Positions 16,803-25,803 are shown, counted from the stretch's first letter. The stretch is 64,000 nt of DNA from Pseudomonas sp. ANT_J12 (GCF_008370045.1 NZ_VOBN01000006.1:248001-312000), one strand, 5' to 3'. Notes: generated from the letters alone by a model not told the origin. Program-made: numbers and translations.

Positions 16803-18237
16803 TTTTTCTCTTCTGGATTGGGCGGTCGCGCTGCTGATTGCCCAGGCCATTTTGGGTGCGCTGGATACGATTTATCACCACGAACTGCCCGTCGCGCTGC
16901 CGTATCGGCACAGTGCGCGGCTGGAGTTGTCGATCCATGCGCTGCGCTCGTGTTTCTACGGGGTTCTGTTTCTGGGCATGGCGCATCTGGCGTTCCAGGG
17001 CACGTGGGCGATTGTGATTGCGCTGCTGTTTGCCCTGGAGATTTGCCTGACGCTGTGGGATTTCGTGGTCGAGGATCGCAGCCGCAAACTGCCGGCCATC
17101 GAGCGGATCATGCACACCGTGTTGGCGGTGAATGGCGGGGCGTTTTTTGCGCTGTACGGCGTGCAACTGGCGCAGTGGGCGAGCCTGCCGACAGGGCTGA
17201 CCGCGATTGATTTCGGCTGGCGTGGTTGGTTGCTGACGTTGTTCGCCATTGGCGTGACGGCCTCTGGGATTCGCGATGGCTTGGCGGCGTTGCGCATGCA
17301 GCGCGAAGGCAAACCGTCGAACCCGTTCGCGGGTGGCACTTACAAGCGCGTGCTGGTGACCGGTGGCACCGGGTTTATCGGCGAAGTGCTGGTCAATCAA
17401 CTGCTCGACGCCGGTCATACGGTCAGCGTCCTAGCGCGCGATCCGTTGAAAGCGGCGTACCTGTTTGATGGTCGCGCCCGGTGCGTGCGCTCGCTGAGCA
17501 AGCTCGGCTACGACGAAACCTTCGACGTGGTGATCAACCTCGCGGGCGCACCGGTTGCCGGGCCGCGTTGGAGTGAGAAACGCCAGGCGCAATTGATCGC
17601 CAGTCGGGTCAATACCACCGAAGCGCTGATGTGCTGGCTGAAGAACGCCACGCACAAACCGGCGCTGTGGATTCAGGCCTCGGCCATCGGTTTTTACGGC
17701 GTGCGCGATGCCAGCGAAAGCCTGGATGAAGGCGCGAGCAAGGGCGACGGTTTCATGGCCGAGTTATGCGCCCAGTGGGAAGCCGCCGCGCAACCGGCCA
17801 CCGAGTTCGGCGTGCGTCAGGTGGTGCTGCGCTTGGGCGTGGTGTTCGGCCCGGGCGGCGCGTTGTTGCCGTTGCTGATTCCGTTTCGCCTGGGGTTCGG
17901 CGGGCGCATGGGCGATGGGCAGCAGATCATGAGTTGGGTGCATCGCGACGATGTGATTCAAGTGATCGCCCGTGCTTTCGAAGACGACAGTTTGAGCGGC
18001 ACGTACAACCTGGTGGCGCCGGATGCGGTGAGTCAGGGCGTGTTCGCCAGCCGCGTCGGTAAAGCCCTGAAGCGCCCGGTGTGGTTCCACATTCCCGCCG
18101 CGCCCGTACGCGCACTGGCCGGCGAGATGGCGCAGTTGTTTTTCGACGGTCAACGGGTGGTGCCGAGCCGATTGACCGAGGCCGGCTACACCTTCCGTTA
18201 CCCGACCCTCGACGCTGCCCTGCGCGACCTGGCCTGA
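16795..18237 (+). CDS. Membrane-anchored TIGR01777-type NAD(P)-dependent epimerase/dehydratase
   Basis: A protein of 480 residues. The first 170 form a membrane domain with about four hydrophobic helices (WAVALLIAQAILGALDTIYH and others). The rest is an SDR39U1/TIGR01777 (YfcH-like) domain: Rossmann motif TGGTGFIG near residue 190, INLAGAPVAG, and ASAIGFYG with the active-site tyrosine, then a typical C-terminal SRLTEAGYTFRYP. Stand-alone members are about 300 residues, so the membrane fusion is the unusual part. The substrate is unknown for the whole family. It overlaps the membrane-protein gene before it and ends nine bases before the hydrolase-phosphotransferase fusion. Confidence 0.82.
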   Translation: MPDFSLLDWAVALLIAQAILGALDTIYHHELPVALPYRHSARLELSIHALRSCFYGVLFLGMAHLAFQGTWAIVIALLFALEICLTLWDFVVEDRSRKLPAIERIMHTVLAVNGGAFFALYGVQLAQWASLPTGLTAIDFGWRGWLLTLFAIGVTASGIRDGLAALRMQREGKPSNPFAGGTYKRVLVTGGTGFIGEVLVNQLLDAGHTVSVLARDPLKAAYLFDGRARCVRSLSKLGYDETFDVVINLAGAPVAGPRWSEKRQAQLIASRVNTTEALMCWLKNATHKPALWIQASAIGFYGVRDASESLDEGASKGDGFMAELCAQWEAAAQPATEFGVRQVVLRLGVVFGPGGALLPLLIPFRLGFGGRMGDGQQIMSWVHRDDVIQVIARAFEDDSLSGTYNLVAPDAVSQGVFASRVGKALKRPVWFHIPAAPVRALAGEMAQLFFDGQRVVPSRLTEAGYTFRYPTLDAALRDLA

Positions 18238-18246
18238 GGATTGTCC

Positions 18247-20682
18247 ATGAGCAAGCCTGTGATGTACCTGCTGGCCGGCAACGGCAGCGCCGCCGAATGG
18301 TGGGATGACGCGCTGCCGCACTTTCAGCGCTACCACGTGGTGCCGCTGGAATTGCCGGGCTTCGGCAGCAATCCACAGGCGCCGTGCGAAGACCTTACGG
18401 CGTACGCGCAAGCGTTGCTGGCGATGACGGTTGAAGGCAGCGCGATCATGGCGGTCGGGGTCAATGCGTTGCTGGTGTTGCACGCGCTGCAACGTCAGCC
18501 GGGGCACTTTTGCCGCAGCGTGTTGCTGGCGCCGGTCGGCGCATTCTTGTGGCAACGACGGTTGCCGGCGTTGATGTCGCCGCTGCCGATTCGCAAGACC
18601 ATTCACTGGTTGCTGTCGAACAAACCCGCCGTGTTCGCGCACAAGTTCTCCAACCAGACCTGGACGCCCGCGCAGTACCAGCGCATGGGCGCCGGATACG
18701 CTCGCTGCCGCGCGTTTGTGCCGCACTGGGACCTGGTGCGCGCCGACACGGCGTTGCCGCTGTTGGAGTGGATCACCGACGCGGTCGAGCTGGTCTGGGG
18801 CGATCAGGACAACGTGCTCGGCATCGCGCAGGCTGCCGCGTGGTCGGCGATTCTGGCTCGCGCAGATCTCACAATCAGCTTGAAAACCGGCTGGGGCCAT
18901 TACCCGTGGATCGACTCAGCGGCAGAATTCGCCGGGTGGCTGGAATCGGGCGAATGCGGATTCGTTGCGCACACCAAGGGCGGTCGCTTGCGTCTGGCGG
19001 AGTTGGCCGGGCAAGCGGTGCCGCCGGCGCTGTCGCTCAACGAGGGTCAGGATCCGCGCTTGCCGGCGTTTCTCGCCAGTCAACCGGACGCCACGTGGGC
19101 GGTGCGTTCCTCCAGTTATGGCGAGGATCAGGCCGATGCGGCGAATGCCGGGTTGAGCACCACGTTCCTGCGCGAACCGACGTCCAACGTGTCGGCGCGC
19201 ATCGCCGAGTTGAGCGCGGCGGGTGTGGAAGAAGTGGTGGTGCAGCGCTTCATCACGCCCAAGGTGTCCGGGATCGGGTTTGTGCGGCATCTGTCGGTGG
19301 AACTGGAGTGGGTCGAAGGGCATCTCGAGTCGCTGGCCGACGGTCAGGTCAGCCCCGAGCGCGCGATCATTTCCCGCCTCGGTGATTCGTGGAGCAGCGA
19401 CACGTTCAAGCCGTCCCATGGCCTGACGGCGGACCTGTTGTGGCGCTTTCTGCAAGGCGTGTTGCGGGTCTTTCACTACGTGCCCGGCGACGTCGAATGG
19501 GCCTGGGATGGCCAGCAACTCTGGTTGCTGCAATACCGGCCGATCAGCGACTACGGCTGGCGCCGGCACCTGACCGCCGCCAACATTGCCGAGATCCTGC
19601 CACCGCAACCGAGCGTGTTCGTGGAGTACGCGCAACGGCGTGCGGCGGCGAGTATTCCGGCGATCATGGCGCGTTGGGACTCGCGGGTGTTGCAGGACAA
19701 CGAGCCGTTTACCGCGGTGTTTGGCGGCGCCTCATACATCAACAACGACCTGTTTCTGGCACGGTTGGCCGACTGGGGGATTTCCGCCAGCAGCTATGCC
19801 GGTGAAGTCGGTGGCGCGACACCGCACCTGCCGTGGCGACCGCTGCGAATGCTGCGTTCGTTGCCGTTGTTCCTGCGCATGCAACGTATCGCCCGCGGGC
19901 ACTTGCTGACGTTGGAACCGCGCTTGCGCCGCTTCGACGAAGAACTGTCCGGACTGATCGCCCAAGGTGCCAACGGCCAACAACTGGCCGACTGGTTCAC
20001 CCGGTTCTATGTGTTCGTGGTGCAAGGCAATCTGTGCATCGCCACATCATTGGCCAGCAGCGGCGGCGATCTGCTGGGCCGGCCGCCGACGGCGTATGAA
20101 GATCTTGAAAACAGCCCGCATCGATTGCCCTGGGAAACCGATCCGGCCACGCCACGGCCGGCACCGACTGACTTGCCGTTGCAGGCCTTCCCGCAATGGT
20201 CGGGGCTTATCCGTGTCGCCCATTCCACTGGCCTGCCGGGCCTGCGCGGCTACTACCTGCAAGTGCGCGAGTGGTATCGCGACAACCTGATGCGGGTGTT
20301 CTTCCGCCTGCACCACGCCATGCCGATGGCGGATCGAGTGCATTGGTTCGCGCCGCATCCAGACATTCGCAGCCGCGACGGCAGCTTCTGGCAAGACGGT
20401 CGCGAAGGCACCGAGCAAGCGACGGGTTTCATGATTTATCCGGGGCAGGTGCAAGGCATTCTGGGCGACGACATTTTGCTCGAAGACACCCTCGACCCCG
20501 GTCGCCACGCGCACTACCAGGCCGCGCGGGCAGTGATTGCGCGCATGGGTGGGCGCTTGTCCCACGGCTCGACCTTGTTGCGTGAACTGCGCAAGCCTTC
20601 GGCGGTGTTGCCTCAAGTTGATGTGGCATGGCTGGGGTGTGAGGTGTTGTATCGCGATGGTGAACTGACGTTGGTGAAGTAG
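18247..20682 (+). CDS. Fusion of a degenerate alpha/beta hydrolase with a PEP-synthase/rifampin-phosphotransferase-like enzyme
   Basis: A protein of 811 residues. Residues 1-235 form an alpha/beta-hydrolase domain (LELPGFGSNP; acid in WGDQDNVLG; histidine in GHYPWID). The nucleophile elbow reads AVGVNA, with Asn73 where Ser is expected, so it is probably not a hydrolase. From about 280 there is a PPDK/PEP-synthase ATP-binding domain (AVRSSSYGED, VVQRFI). A long middle domain follows, and then a swivelling phosphohistidine domain at the extreme C-terminus (GGRLSHGSTLLREL, His about 773). The PEP-binding TIM barrel is absent, as in rifampin phosphotransferases. I infer ATP-dependent phosphorylation of an unknown small molecule. 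Confidence 0.75.
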   Translation: MSKPVMYLLAGNGSAAEWWDDALPHFQRYHVVPLELPGFGSNPQAPCEDLTAYAQALLAMTVEGSAIMAVGVNALLVLHALQRQPGHFCRSVLLAPVGAFLWQRRLPALMSPLPIRKTIHWLLSNKPAVFAHKFSNQTWTPAQYQRMGAGYARCRAFVPHWDLVRADTALPLLEWITDAVELVWGDQDNVLGIAQAAAWSAILARADLTISLKTGWGHYPWIDSAAEFAGWLESGECGFVAHTKGGRLRLAELAGQAVPPALSLNEGQDPRLPAFLASQPDATWAVRSSSYGEDQADAANAGLSTTFLREPTSNVSARIAELSAAGVEEVVVQRFITPKVSGIGFVRHLSVELEWVEGHLESLADGQVSPERAIISRLGDSWSSDTFKPSHGLTADLLWRFLQGVLRVFHYVPGDVEWAWDGQQLWLLQYRPISDYGWRRHLTAANIAEILPPQPSVFVEYAQRRAAASIPAIMARWDSRVLQDNEPFTAVFGGASYINNDLFLARLADWGISASSYAGEVGGATPHLPWRPLRMLRSLPLFLRMQRIARGHLLTLEPRLRRFDEELSGLIAQGANGQQLADWFTRFYVFVVQGNLCIATSLASSGGDLLGRPPTAYEDLENSPHRLPWETDPATPRPAPTDLPLQAFPQWSGLIRVAHSTGLPGLRGYYLQVREWYRDNLMRVFFRLHHAMPMADRVHWFAPHPDIRSRDGSFWQDGREGTEQATGFMIYPGQVQGILGDDILLEDTLDPGRHAHYQAARAVIARMGGRLSHGSTLLRELRKPSAVLPQVDVAWLGCEVLYRDGELTLVK

Positions 20683-20689
20683 TTTTTTG

Positions 20690-22078
20690 ATGAAAAGGAA
20701 TTCTGTTGTGGCGGGTTTGAAGCGTGGGTACCTGGCGTGGTGGGCGCTGGTGATGTCGTCGGCGGCGTTTGCGGCGGAGCCGGGTGCAGTGCTATGCCCC
20801 AGCGCCAATTTTGTGGAGTTCGTCACCGCGTTTACGGCGAATCCCGATACTCAGCCAGCCTTTGTCGCTTCGCCGGTGATGGAGTTGTCGGTGGTCTCCA
20901 CCGGGTCGAAACCCCTGGTGGTGCAACGGCAGGTGGCGACGCTGGCGCCGCGATCTCTGACTGAGTTGTCGGCGGACTACATCGCGAAATCCGGGCTGAG
21001 TTTGCAGGTTCAGTTGCCCAACTATGTGTTCGTCCGCGACCACAAAGGCGAAGTGCTGAAGGCCTTCACGTTCAAGTTCGGCGACTGCTGGAAATTGGTG
21101 CGGGTCGAAGACTGGTCGCTGGAAAAGGTGCTGTCCGAGCAACAAGGGGAACTGCGCGCTGCGCCGGGTGCCCGCGCCCTCAAGCGAGGGGCGCTGTATG
21201 ACAAGCTGACGAACGAGTCGGGGTATCCGGCCGACGTGCAGTTGTATGTTTCGTCCCTGGACAGTTACCTGGACGGTGCCGCCCAAGGTAACGACCAGGC
21301 GGCCTATGCTGCCGCGTCAGTCAGCCTTTCGGGGCAGGCGCCGCGCCTGGACAACAGCAAAATTCTCGAGCTTTTGAGCCAAGGTTCCCGAACGCTGGCC
21401 CAGGCCAGTCATGCACTTTCCGGGTTTTATTGTGACGAAGGCGAGTATGGCGACCCGCGTCCTTGCGCCGACCCGGCAAAATCCCTGGCGGCGCTGAAAA
21501 GGTCCGCTGCGCAAGGTTCGCCCTATGCGCTCAATGACCTGGGCAGTGCCTTTCAACGTGGCACCCTGGGCATTCAGGATTCGCCACGGGCACTGGCCTG
21601 TTACCTGGCGGCGGCCAACATGGGACAGGAAGATTCACGCACTAACGCAGAGCAGTTGAGCACTCAAGGCATACAGGTTGACCCGGCCAAGCCCTGCCTG
21701 ATGCCGGAACCTGCCGAACAAGCCCAGGTGTTGGGCTGTCCCTCGAAGGATTTCGAAGGGTTTTTAGCCGACTTCATGGAAAGCACGGCCAGTCAAAAAA
21801 CCTTCACCCGCGTTCCGATGAAGAAGCTGATTACGGTAGACGCCGAGCCTGAGCCGAAGCAGGTCAGTACGTTGCTGGATCGCAGTGACCTGGTGTTCCC
21901 GCTGATCCCCGAGGCGAAGGCGCGCGCGATGCAAGGGCTGACGCTGGAGATCGTGGACCAGAGCGACACATCGGCGACGGTGAAACTGCAAAAACCGGAT
22001 ACGGGTTATCAGGTGATTTACCGGTTCAGTTTTGACGGGTGTTGGGGACTGGACGAAGTGCAGGATTTTTCGATTTGA
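20690..22078 (+). CDS. Exported Sel1-repeat protein with duplicated flanking domains
   Basis: A protein of 462 residues with a signal peptide (cleavage after SSAAFA). Two related segments, each beginning with a CPS motif and ending in a Trp-rich strand, flank a middle with Sel1/TPR-like repeats (SPYALNDLGSAFQRG, ALACYLAAANMG). The N-terminal unit runs CPSANFVEFVTAF…GDCWKLVRVEDWSL and the C-terminal unit CPSKDFEGFLADF…DGCWGLDEVQDFSI, so the domain has been duplicated around the repeats. The ATG at 20690 is only seven bases after the phosphotransferase fusion. Sel1 proteins usually act as scaffolds; no enzyme motif is visible. Confidence 0.65.
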   Translation: MKRNSVVAGLKRGYLAWWALVMSSAAFAAEPGAVLCPSANFVEFVTAFTANPDTQPAFVASPVMELSVVSTGSKPLVVQRQVATLAPRSLTELSADYIAKSGLSLQVQLPNYVFVRDHKGEVLKAFTFKFGDCWKLVRVEDWSLEKVLSEQQGELRAAPGARALKRGALYDKLTNESGYPADVQLYVSSLDSYLDGAAQGNDQAAYAAASVSLSGQAPRLDNSKILELLSQGSRTLAQASHALSGFYCDEGEYGDPRPCADPAKSLAALKRSAAQGSPYALNDLGSAFQRGTLGIQDSPRALACYLAAANMGQEDSRTNAEQLSTQGIQVDPAKPCLMPEPAEQAQVLGCPSKDFEGFLADFMESTASQKTFTRVPMKKLITVDAEPEPKQVSTLLDRSDLVFPLIPEAKARAMQGLTLEIVDQSDTSATVKLQKPDTGYQVIYRFSFDGCWGLDEVQDFSI

Positions 22079-22533
22079 AGGCGGGTTATTTCAAGGGATT
22101 TGAAGTTAAAAGATGGCTGCTGTTGGTGGTTGGCGTGCTGCCGTTGGCGGGTCGGTGCGAGGTGGTGTCGGAGAATCTGTGTTTTGAACTGGATGAGGGG
22201 AGCCCGGTGAAATTCGAGCTTCGGACCTATTACGACACTACGAACAAGTTGGAGGGTGGCTTTGTTAAATACGCTTCATCCGGTGTGCCAATCCCCCTGG
22301 TTTTAACCGACCACCAAGAAGAAGAAGTAAGCCCGGGCAGGCCTTGGCTGGCCACCACTATGTGGACCGAGGTCTCTGAGGGGAAGGTAACCGGCGAGTA
22401 CGAAATGGTGAGTCAGGGCGTAACAGTCCTTTCCATGACTTACACCAAGAAATCGAATGGCAAGCAGTACAAGTTTTCTCATATCTGGAATATCGACTCT
22501 TCTCTGGAGACGGGATGCCAATGGGAACAGTGA
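22075..22533 (+). CDS. Small exported protein, paralogue of the gene at 23061
   Basis: About 152 residues. The only in-frame start near a plausible N-terminus is TTG at 22075, overlapping the previous stop, with AGGA nine bases upstream. This gives a hydrophobic leader (RWLLLVVGVLPLAGRCEV). The body (CFELDEGSPVKFELR, IPLVL, GRPWL, VTGEYEMVSQG, GCQW) matches the gene at 23061 along its whole length. Conserved Cys near both ends suggests one disulfide. I do not recognise the family. The start codon is the weakest part of the call. Confidence 0.55.
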   Translation: MKAGYFKGFEVKRWLLLVVGVLPLAGRCEVVSENLCFELDEGSPVKFELRTYYDTTNKLEGGFVKYASSGVPIPLVLTDHQEEEVSPGRPWLATTMWTEVSEGKVTGEYEMVSQGVTVLSMTYTKKSNGKQYKFSHIWNIDSSLETGCQWEQ

Positions 22534-22553
22534 ATTTGTTCAGGAGTTACAAC

Positions 22554-23036
22554 ATGAAAGGACTGTCGATTTTATTGGGCTGCATCCTGGCCGGTGCAAC
22601 CTCTTTATCCTTCGCCGCCGAGCCATCCTTCACAGACTTCACCATCACCGAAGTGTTTGCCGGCCCAAACCACGCCCCGGTGCCCCAGGAAAACAGCAAT
22701 CAATGGATGGATGAAGCGCGCGCACAAGCCCTCGCCGGCAAGGTCAATTTCGCCGGGCACTACGTTCTGCACCGGATGGGCTGTGGCGGCAGCACGATGT
22801 GTGTCGAAGTGCTGGATGCGCAGACGGGCGAAATCGCCACGGGTCTGCCGAATGCCTACGACGGCAACGCGCTGGCGCTGTCTTACCGGCCCGACAGCAA
22901 CTTGATCATCGTCTACGGCATCACCGTCGACACCGAAGAAGACCTGATGGGTAAACCGCTGAAAAATCTCTACCGAACGCGCTATTACGAGTTTGTGAAC
23001 AACGAATTCCGGCTGTTGAAAATCACCGATTCATAA
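22554..23036 (+). CDS. Small exported protein with FAGHYVL…GCGGSTMC motif
   Basis: A protein of 160 residues with a signal peptide (LLGCILAGATSLSFAAE) and a conserved core (NFAGHYVLHRMGCGGSTMCVEV). Proteins with a similar core (NFAGHYVL followed by GCG) are common in proteobacteria and lack a known function. The Cys pair in GCGGSTMC could be a disulfide or metal site. The ATG at 22554 is preceded by CAGGAG at ideal spacing, so this start is better supported than its neighbours'. It separates two paralogous genes. Confidence 0.65.
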   Translation: MKGLSILLGCILAGATSLSFAAEPSFTDFTITEVFAGPNHAPVPQENSNQWMDEARAQALAGKVNFAGHYVLHRMGCGGSTMCVEVLDAQTGEIATGLPNAYDGNALALSYRPDSNLIIVYGITVDTEEDLMGKPLKNLYRTRYYEFVNNEFRLLKITDS

Positions 23037-23060
23037 GCGATCTGGCAAAGGGAGTTGTCT

Positions 23061-23483
23061 TTGAAAAAGTTATTGATGCTGATGTTGCTGGCCTTCCCCG
23101 CATTCGCTCACAGCGAAGTGGAAACGGAAATTGACTGTTTTCAATCTCTGGAGGGTAAAAACATAAAGCTTGAGTTCAGGATCTACCGTGATGAAGCCGC
23201 GAAGTGGAGCGGGGCCGGGGCCAAGTATGGGACGTCCAAAGAGTCGATCCCGCTGGTGTTCAAAAGTACCGAGCAAGAAGAAATGGCCGAGGGCCGGCCT
23301 TTTCAATTCACCACCACCTGGGTCGAAGTCGTGGGCGGCGCCGTCACCGGTGAATACGTCATGGTGCGCCAGGGTGCGTTGATTTACGGCATGTCCTACA
23401 CCAATGCCAAAACCAAGAAACGGTTTGAGTTTGATCATCACCCGTTGACTGAGTCTTCTGCCGAGAAGGGGTGTCAGTGGTGA
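23061..23483 (+). CDS. Small exported protein, paralogue of the gene at 22075
   Basis: A protein of 140 residues beginning at TTG 23061, with AGGGAG six bases upstream; the TTG at 23055 overlaps that site and is rejected. The leader MKKLLMLMLLAFPAFAHSE is a clear signal peptide. The body (CFQSLEGKNIKLEFR, IPLVF, EGRPFQFTTTWVEV, VTGEYVMVRQG, GCQW) is the close counterpart of the 22075 product. The stop overlaps the next start by four bases. Unknown family. The use of TTG in both paralogues suggests low translation. Confidence 0.6.
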   Translation: MKKLLMLMLLAFPAFAHSEVETEIDCFQSLEGKNIKLEFRIYRDEAAKWSGAGAKYGTSKESIPLVFKSTEQEEMAEGRPFQFTTTWVEVVGGAVTGEYVMVRQGALIYGMSYTNAKTKKRFEFDHHPLTESSAEKGCQW

Positions 23484-25207
23484 AGCTGTTTACCTTGAAG
23501 ATTTCAATGTGCTTGATGGCGCTATTGAGCTTTGGCGCGAGTGCTGCTGAGTCGGTTTTCCCCCACGCAACGATCTGTGGGTATTACGGCAAGGCGACCG
23601 GCAGTTGTTCAGTGGCCTTGGATGAAGAGGGCTATGTTTTAGATGCCAGCTCAGGAAAGCGACTGTTCGACGACGCGGAATATACCGGCGCGATGTTTAC
23701 CAACGCGCTGTATCGATCCGGCAATCAGTACATTCTGGACAGTGAGAATTACTCTTCCGCTAAGTCTCGCCGTTGGGTGGTCTTCAGTTATGACGGCAAA
23801 GAAGTCGTCCTGAACCATCTCTATATTTTTTCCCAGAATATCTCGATGCAAGTGGGCCCTTACTGGCATGGCTATGACTGCCGTCCGGTCAGCGCGAAGT
23901 TGGGCGCGCATACGGGGAAGTCACTCTTGGAGTCGGCAGCCGATACCCTTTGCAAGGACGCTGAAGCAAACGTGGTAACGGTTGTGGATCCGGCCCCGGC
24001 CTCTTCGACCGCCGCTTCGTTGGCAGTCAGTGTGCCGGTGTACAGCGACGGGCAACGCAATGGCGCGGCAACTTATGTGTTCGAGGGGACGGACGAGCCT
24101 GAGCTTTTGAAGTTGGCGTGTGATTCCGGCTGCGCGCTGCCCTTGAAAGAAACGGCTTCGCAGAGCACGGGCAAGGTCGCGCAGCCAAGTTCCAATGCCA
24201 ACCCGCCAACGGTGATCAAACAGCAACAGGCCAGTTTATTGGGTGACGCATCCCGTCAAAACGTGTCTGTGCTGTCCGGTGCAGCCGGTGCAGACTTCCG
24301 CCGCCTGCAGATCACACCTGAACACGGCACCGGCAACGACATCTTGCTGGATACGGCCAAGGCATTGCCGTTGATCAAGAGCCAATACTCCTCGGCTACG
24401 AGCGACATCTTCAGCGTCAACATCATCAACAACCCGGCTGGCGTGCTGAAGGTCATCGATCTGCAAGGTGACACCGTGTCGGTCAAGCAGTCCTCTGCCG
24501 AAGCCGGGAACGCCCTTGTACTGGTCAGCAGCGAAGAAGATAACGCCGTTTATAACTTCAACCTGGTGTTTCGCTACAACAAAAACTCCAGGCAGTTCGA
24601 GCTGAAACATGTATTGCAGGTGGTCAACAACGAGTCCTGTGATCACTCGCTTGTCAGTGTTGAAGAAGTACCCAAAAACCTGATCGGCGAAATGTCTTTG
24701 GCATCTTTCGATGGTCGCAAGCTGTTTGAACAGTTGTCTGAGTTGCGCATTCAAGCGGGCAGCGAATACAAAAAATTGATGATGACGGACGTCGCGGAAC
24801 AGCTCGACAAGGCGTTGGCGCTGTATCGAAAAGGGCAGACCGAGGCCGTTTCGACGGCGATGGCGAACTTCCTGATGGATGGCGGCAGCGGACACTGCAA
24901 TCCGGACAGCTACATCGCGCAAAAGTATGACTTCGCGCAGATGCCGGGTTGGTCCAACGACCTGGGGTTTCTCTTCGGTGAAACCGGCAATTACGAAGAG
25001 TCCATTGAGTTGTTGAACGCAGTGATCGCCAGAAACCCCACCCGAACCGTGGCCTATCTCAACCTCGCGGACAGTTACTGGGGCCTGAAGAATAAAGCGC
25101 TGGCGGCACAGGCTTACACGAAGTACGCCTCGCTAATGAGCGACGCGGGCAAGGCGTCGAAGATTCCTGCGCGTGTGGCTGAGCGTAGCAGTGGAGTGGT
25201 GGAATGA
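23480..25207 (+). CDS. Large exported protein with C-terminal TPR-like repeats
   Basis: A protein of 575 residues from GTG 23480, which overlaps the preceding stop (GTGA). The signal peptide ends at FGASAAE. The N-terminal 150 residues contain four Cys (ICGYYGKATGSC, YDCR, DTLCKD). A low-complexity Ser/Ala/Pro linker follows, then a middle domain, and near the end TPR-like helices (LGFLFGETGNYEESIELLNA and AYLNLADSYWGLKNKALA). TPR regions bind proteins, so this may be the scaffold of the exported set. No enzyme motif was found. The stop overlaps the next start (ATGA). Confidence 0.6.
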   Translation: MKLFTLKISMCLMALLSFGASAAESVFPHATICGYYGKATGSCSVALDEEGYVLDASSGKRLFDDAEYTGAMFTNALYRSGNQYILDSENYSSAKSRRWVVFSYDGKEVVLNHLYIFSQNISMQVGPYWHGYDCRPVSAKLGAHTGKSLLESAADTLCKDAEANVVTVVDPAPASSTAASLAVSVPVYSDGQRNGAATYVFEGTDEPELLKLACDSGCALPLKETASQSTGKVAQPSSNANPPTVIKQQQASLLGDASRQNVSVLSGAAGADFRRLQITPEHGTGNDILLDTAKALPLIKSQYSSATSDIFSVNIINNPAGVLKVIDLQGDTVSVKQSSAEAGNALVLVSSEEDNAVYNFNLVFRYNKNSRQFELKHVLQVVNNESCDHSLVSVEEVPKNLIGEMSLASFDGRKLFEQLSELRIQAGSEYKKLMMTDVAEQLDKALALYRKGQTEAVSTAMANFLMDGGSGHCNPDSYIAQKYDFAQMPGWSNDLGFLFGETGNYEESIELLNAVIARNPTRTVAYLNLADSYWGLKNKALAAQAYTKYASLMSDAGKASKIPARVAERSSGVVE

Positions 25208-25803
25208 ACGGATGCAAGAAGGCGTTTGTGAATTTCGCAGGCGTGGTCCTGGCGGCGTCCATGTTCTCGGCTTTCGCCCAGCCGAACTGCAATGTCGACA
25301 GTTTTGAAACATCTGATTGGTTGATCTGCAGCCAAAAAACCTTCGATGCACTCGACACCGCATTGAACGATCAATACAAAAAAGCGCAGGCCAGCTTGGC
25401 CCCGGACAACAGGAAGTTATTGATTGATGTGCAGCGCAGTTGGGTGAAGTTCAAGGAAGAATACTGCGAAACGCTTTATCAAAAGGCTGAGGCGGGTGAG
25501 GCGGCGGCACTCAAAAAGTGGTCCTGTCTGCTGCACACCACCAATGGCCGGCTGAACGAATTGATGTATTTGCAGACCGGGATGACCAACGATGGTTTCT
25601 ACAACGCGACCCTGGCGATGGTGGGTAAAGACAACGCCATGACGATGGAGGCAGCAGCGCAGCGGTTGGGAGGCGAGCCGCTGGTTGACCCGGTATGGCA
25701 GCACTACGTGGCTGGTCACTGTGAGATGGCTTACGGTCTGTTCCGAGAAGACCTGGATCTATGTGGGCAGCGGATGCGTTTTCAGTTGCCGATCAATCGT
25801 TGA
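25204..25803 (+). CDS. LprI/DUF1311-type exported protein, last gene of the run
   Basis: A protein of 199 residues with a signal peptide (VVLAASMFSAFAQ). The first half fits the LprI/DUF1311 domain: Cys-bounded helices SDWLICSQKTFDALDTALN and LIDVQRSWVKFKEEYC. LprI proteins in other bacteria inhibit lysozyme, but the domain is widespread and that role is not established here. The C-terminal half carries further Cys (WSCLLH, GHCEMAY, DLCG). The ATG overlaps the previous stop. Its presence makes an envelope-defence or inhibitor role for the cluster conceivable, as inference only. Confidence 0.68.
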   Translation: MNGCKKAFVNFAGVVLAASMFSAFAQPNCNVDSFETSDWLICSQKTFDALDTALNDQYKKAQASLAPDNRKLLIDVQRSWVKFKEEYCETLYQKAEAGEAAALKKWSCLLHTTNGRLNELMYLQTGMTNDGFYNATLAMVGKDNAMTMEAAAQRLGGEPLVDPVWQHYVAGHCEMAYGLFREDLDLCGQRMRFQLPINR

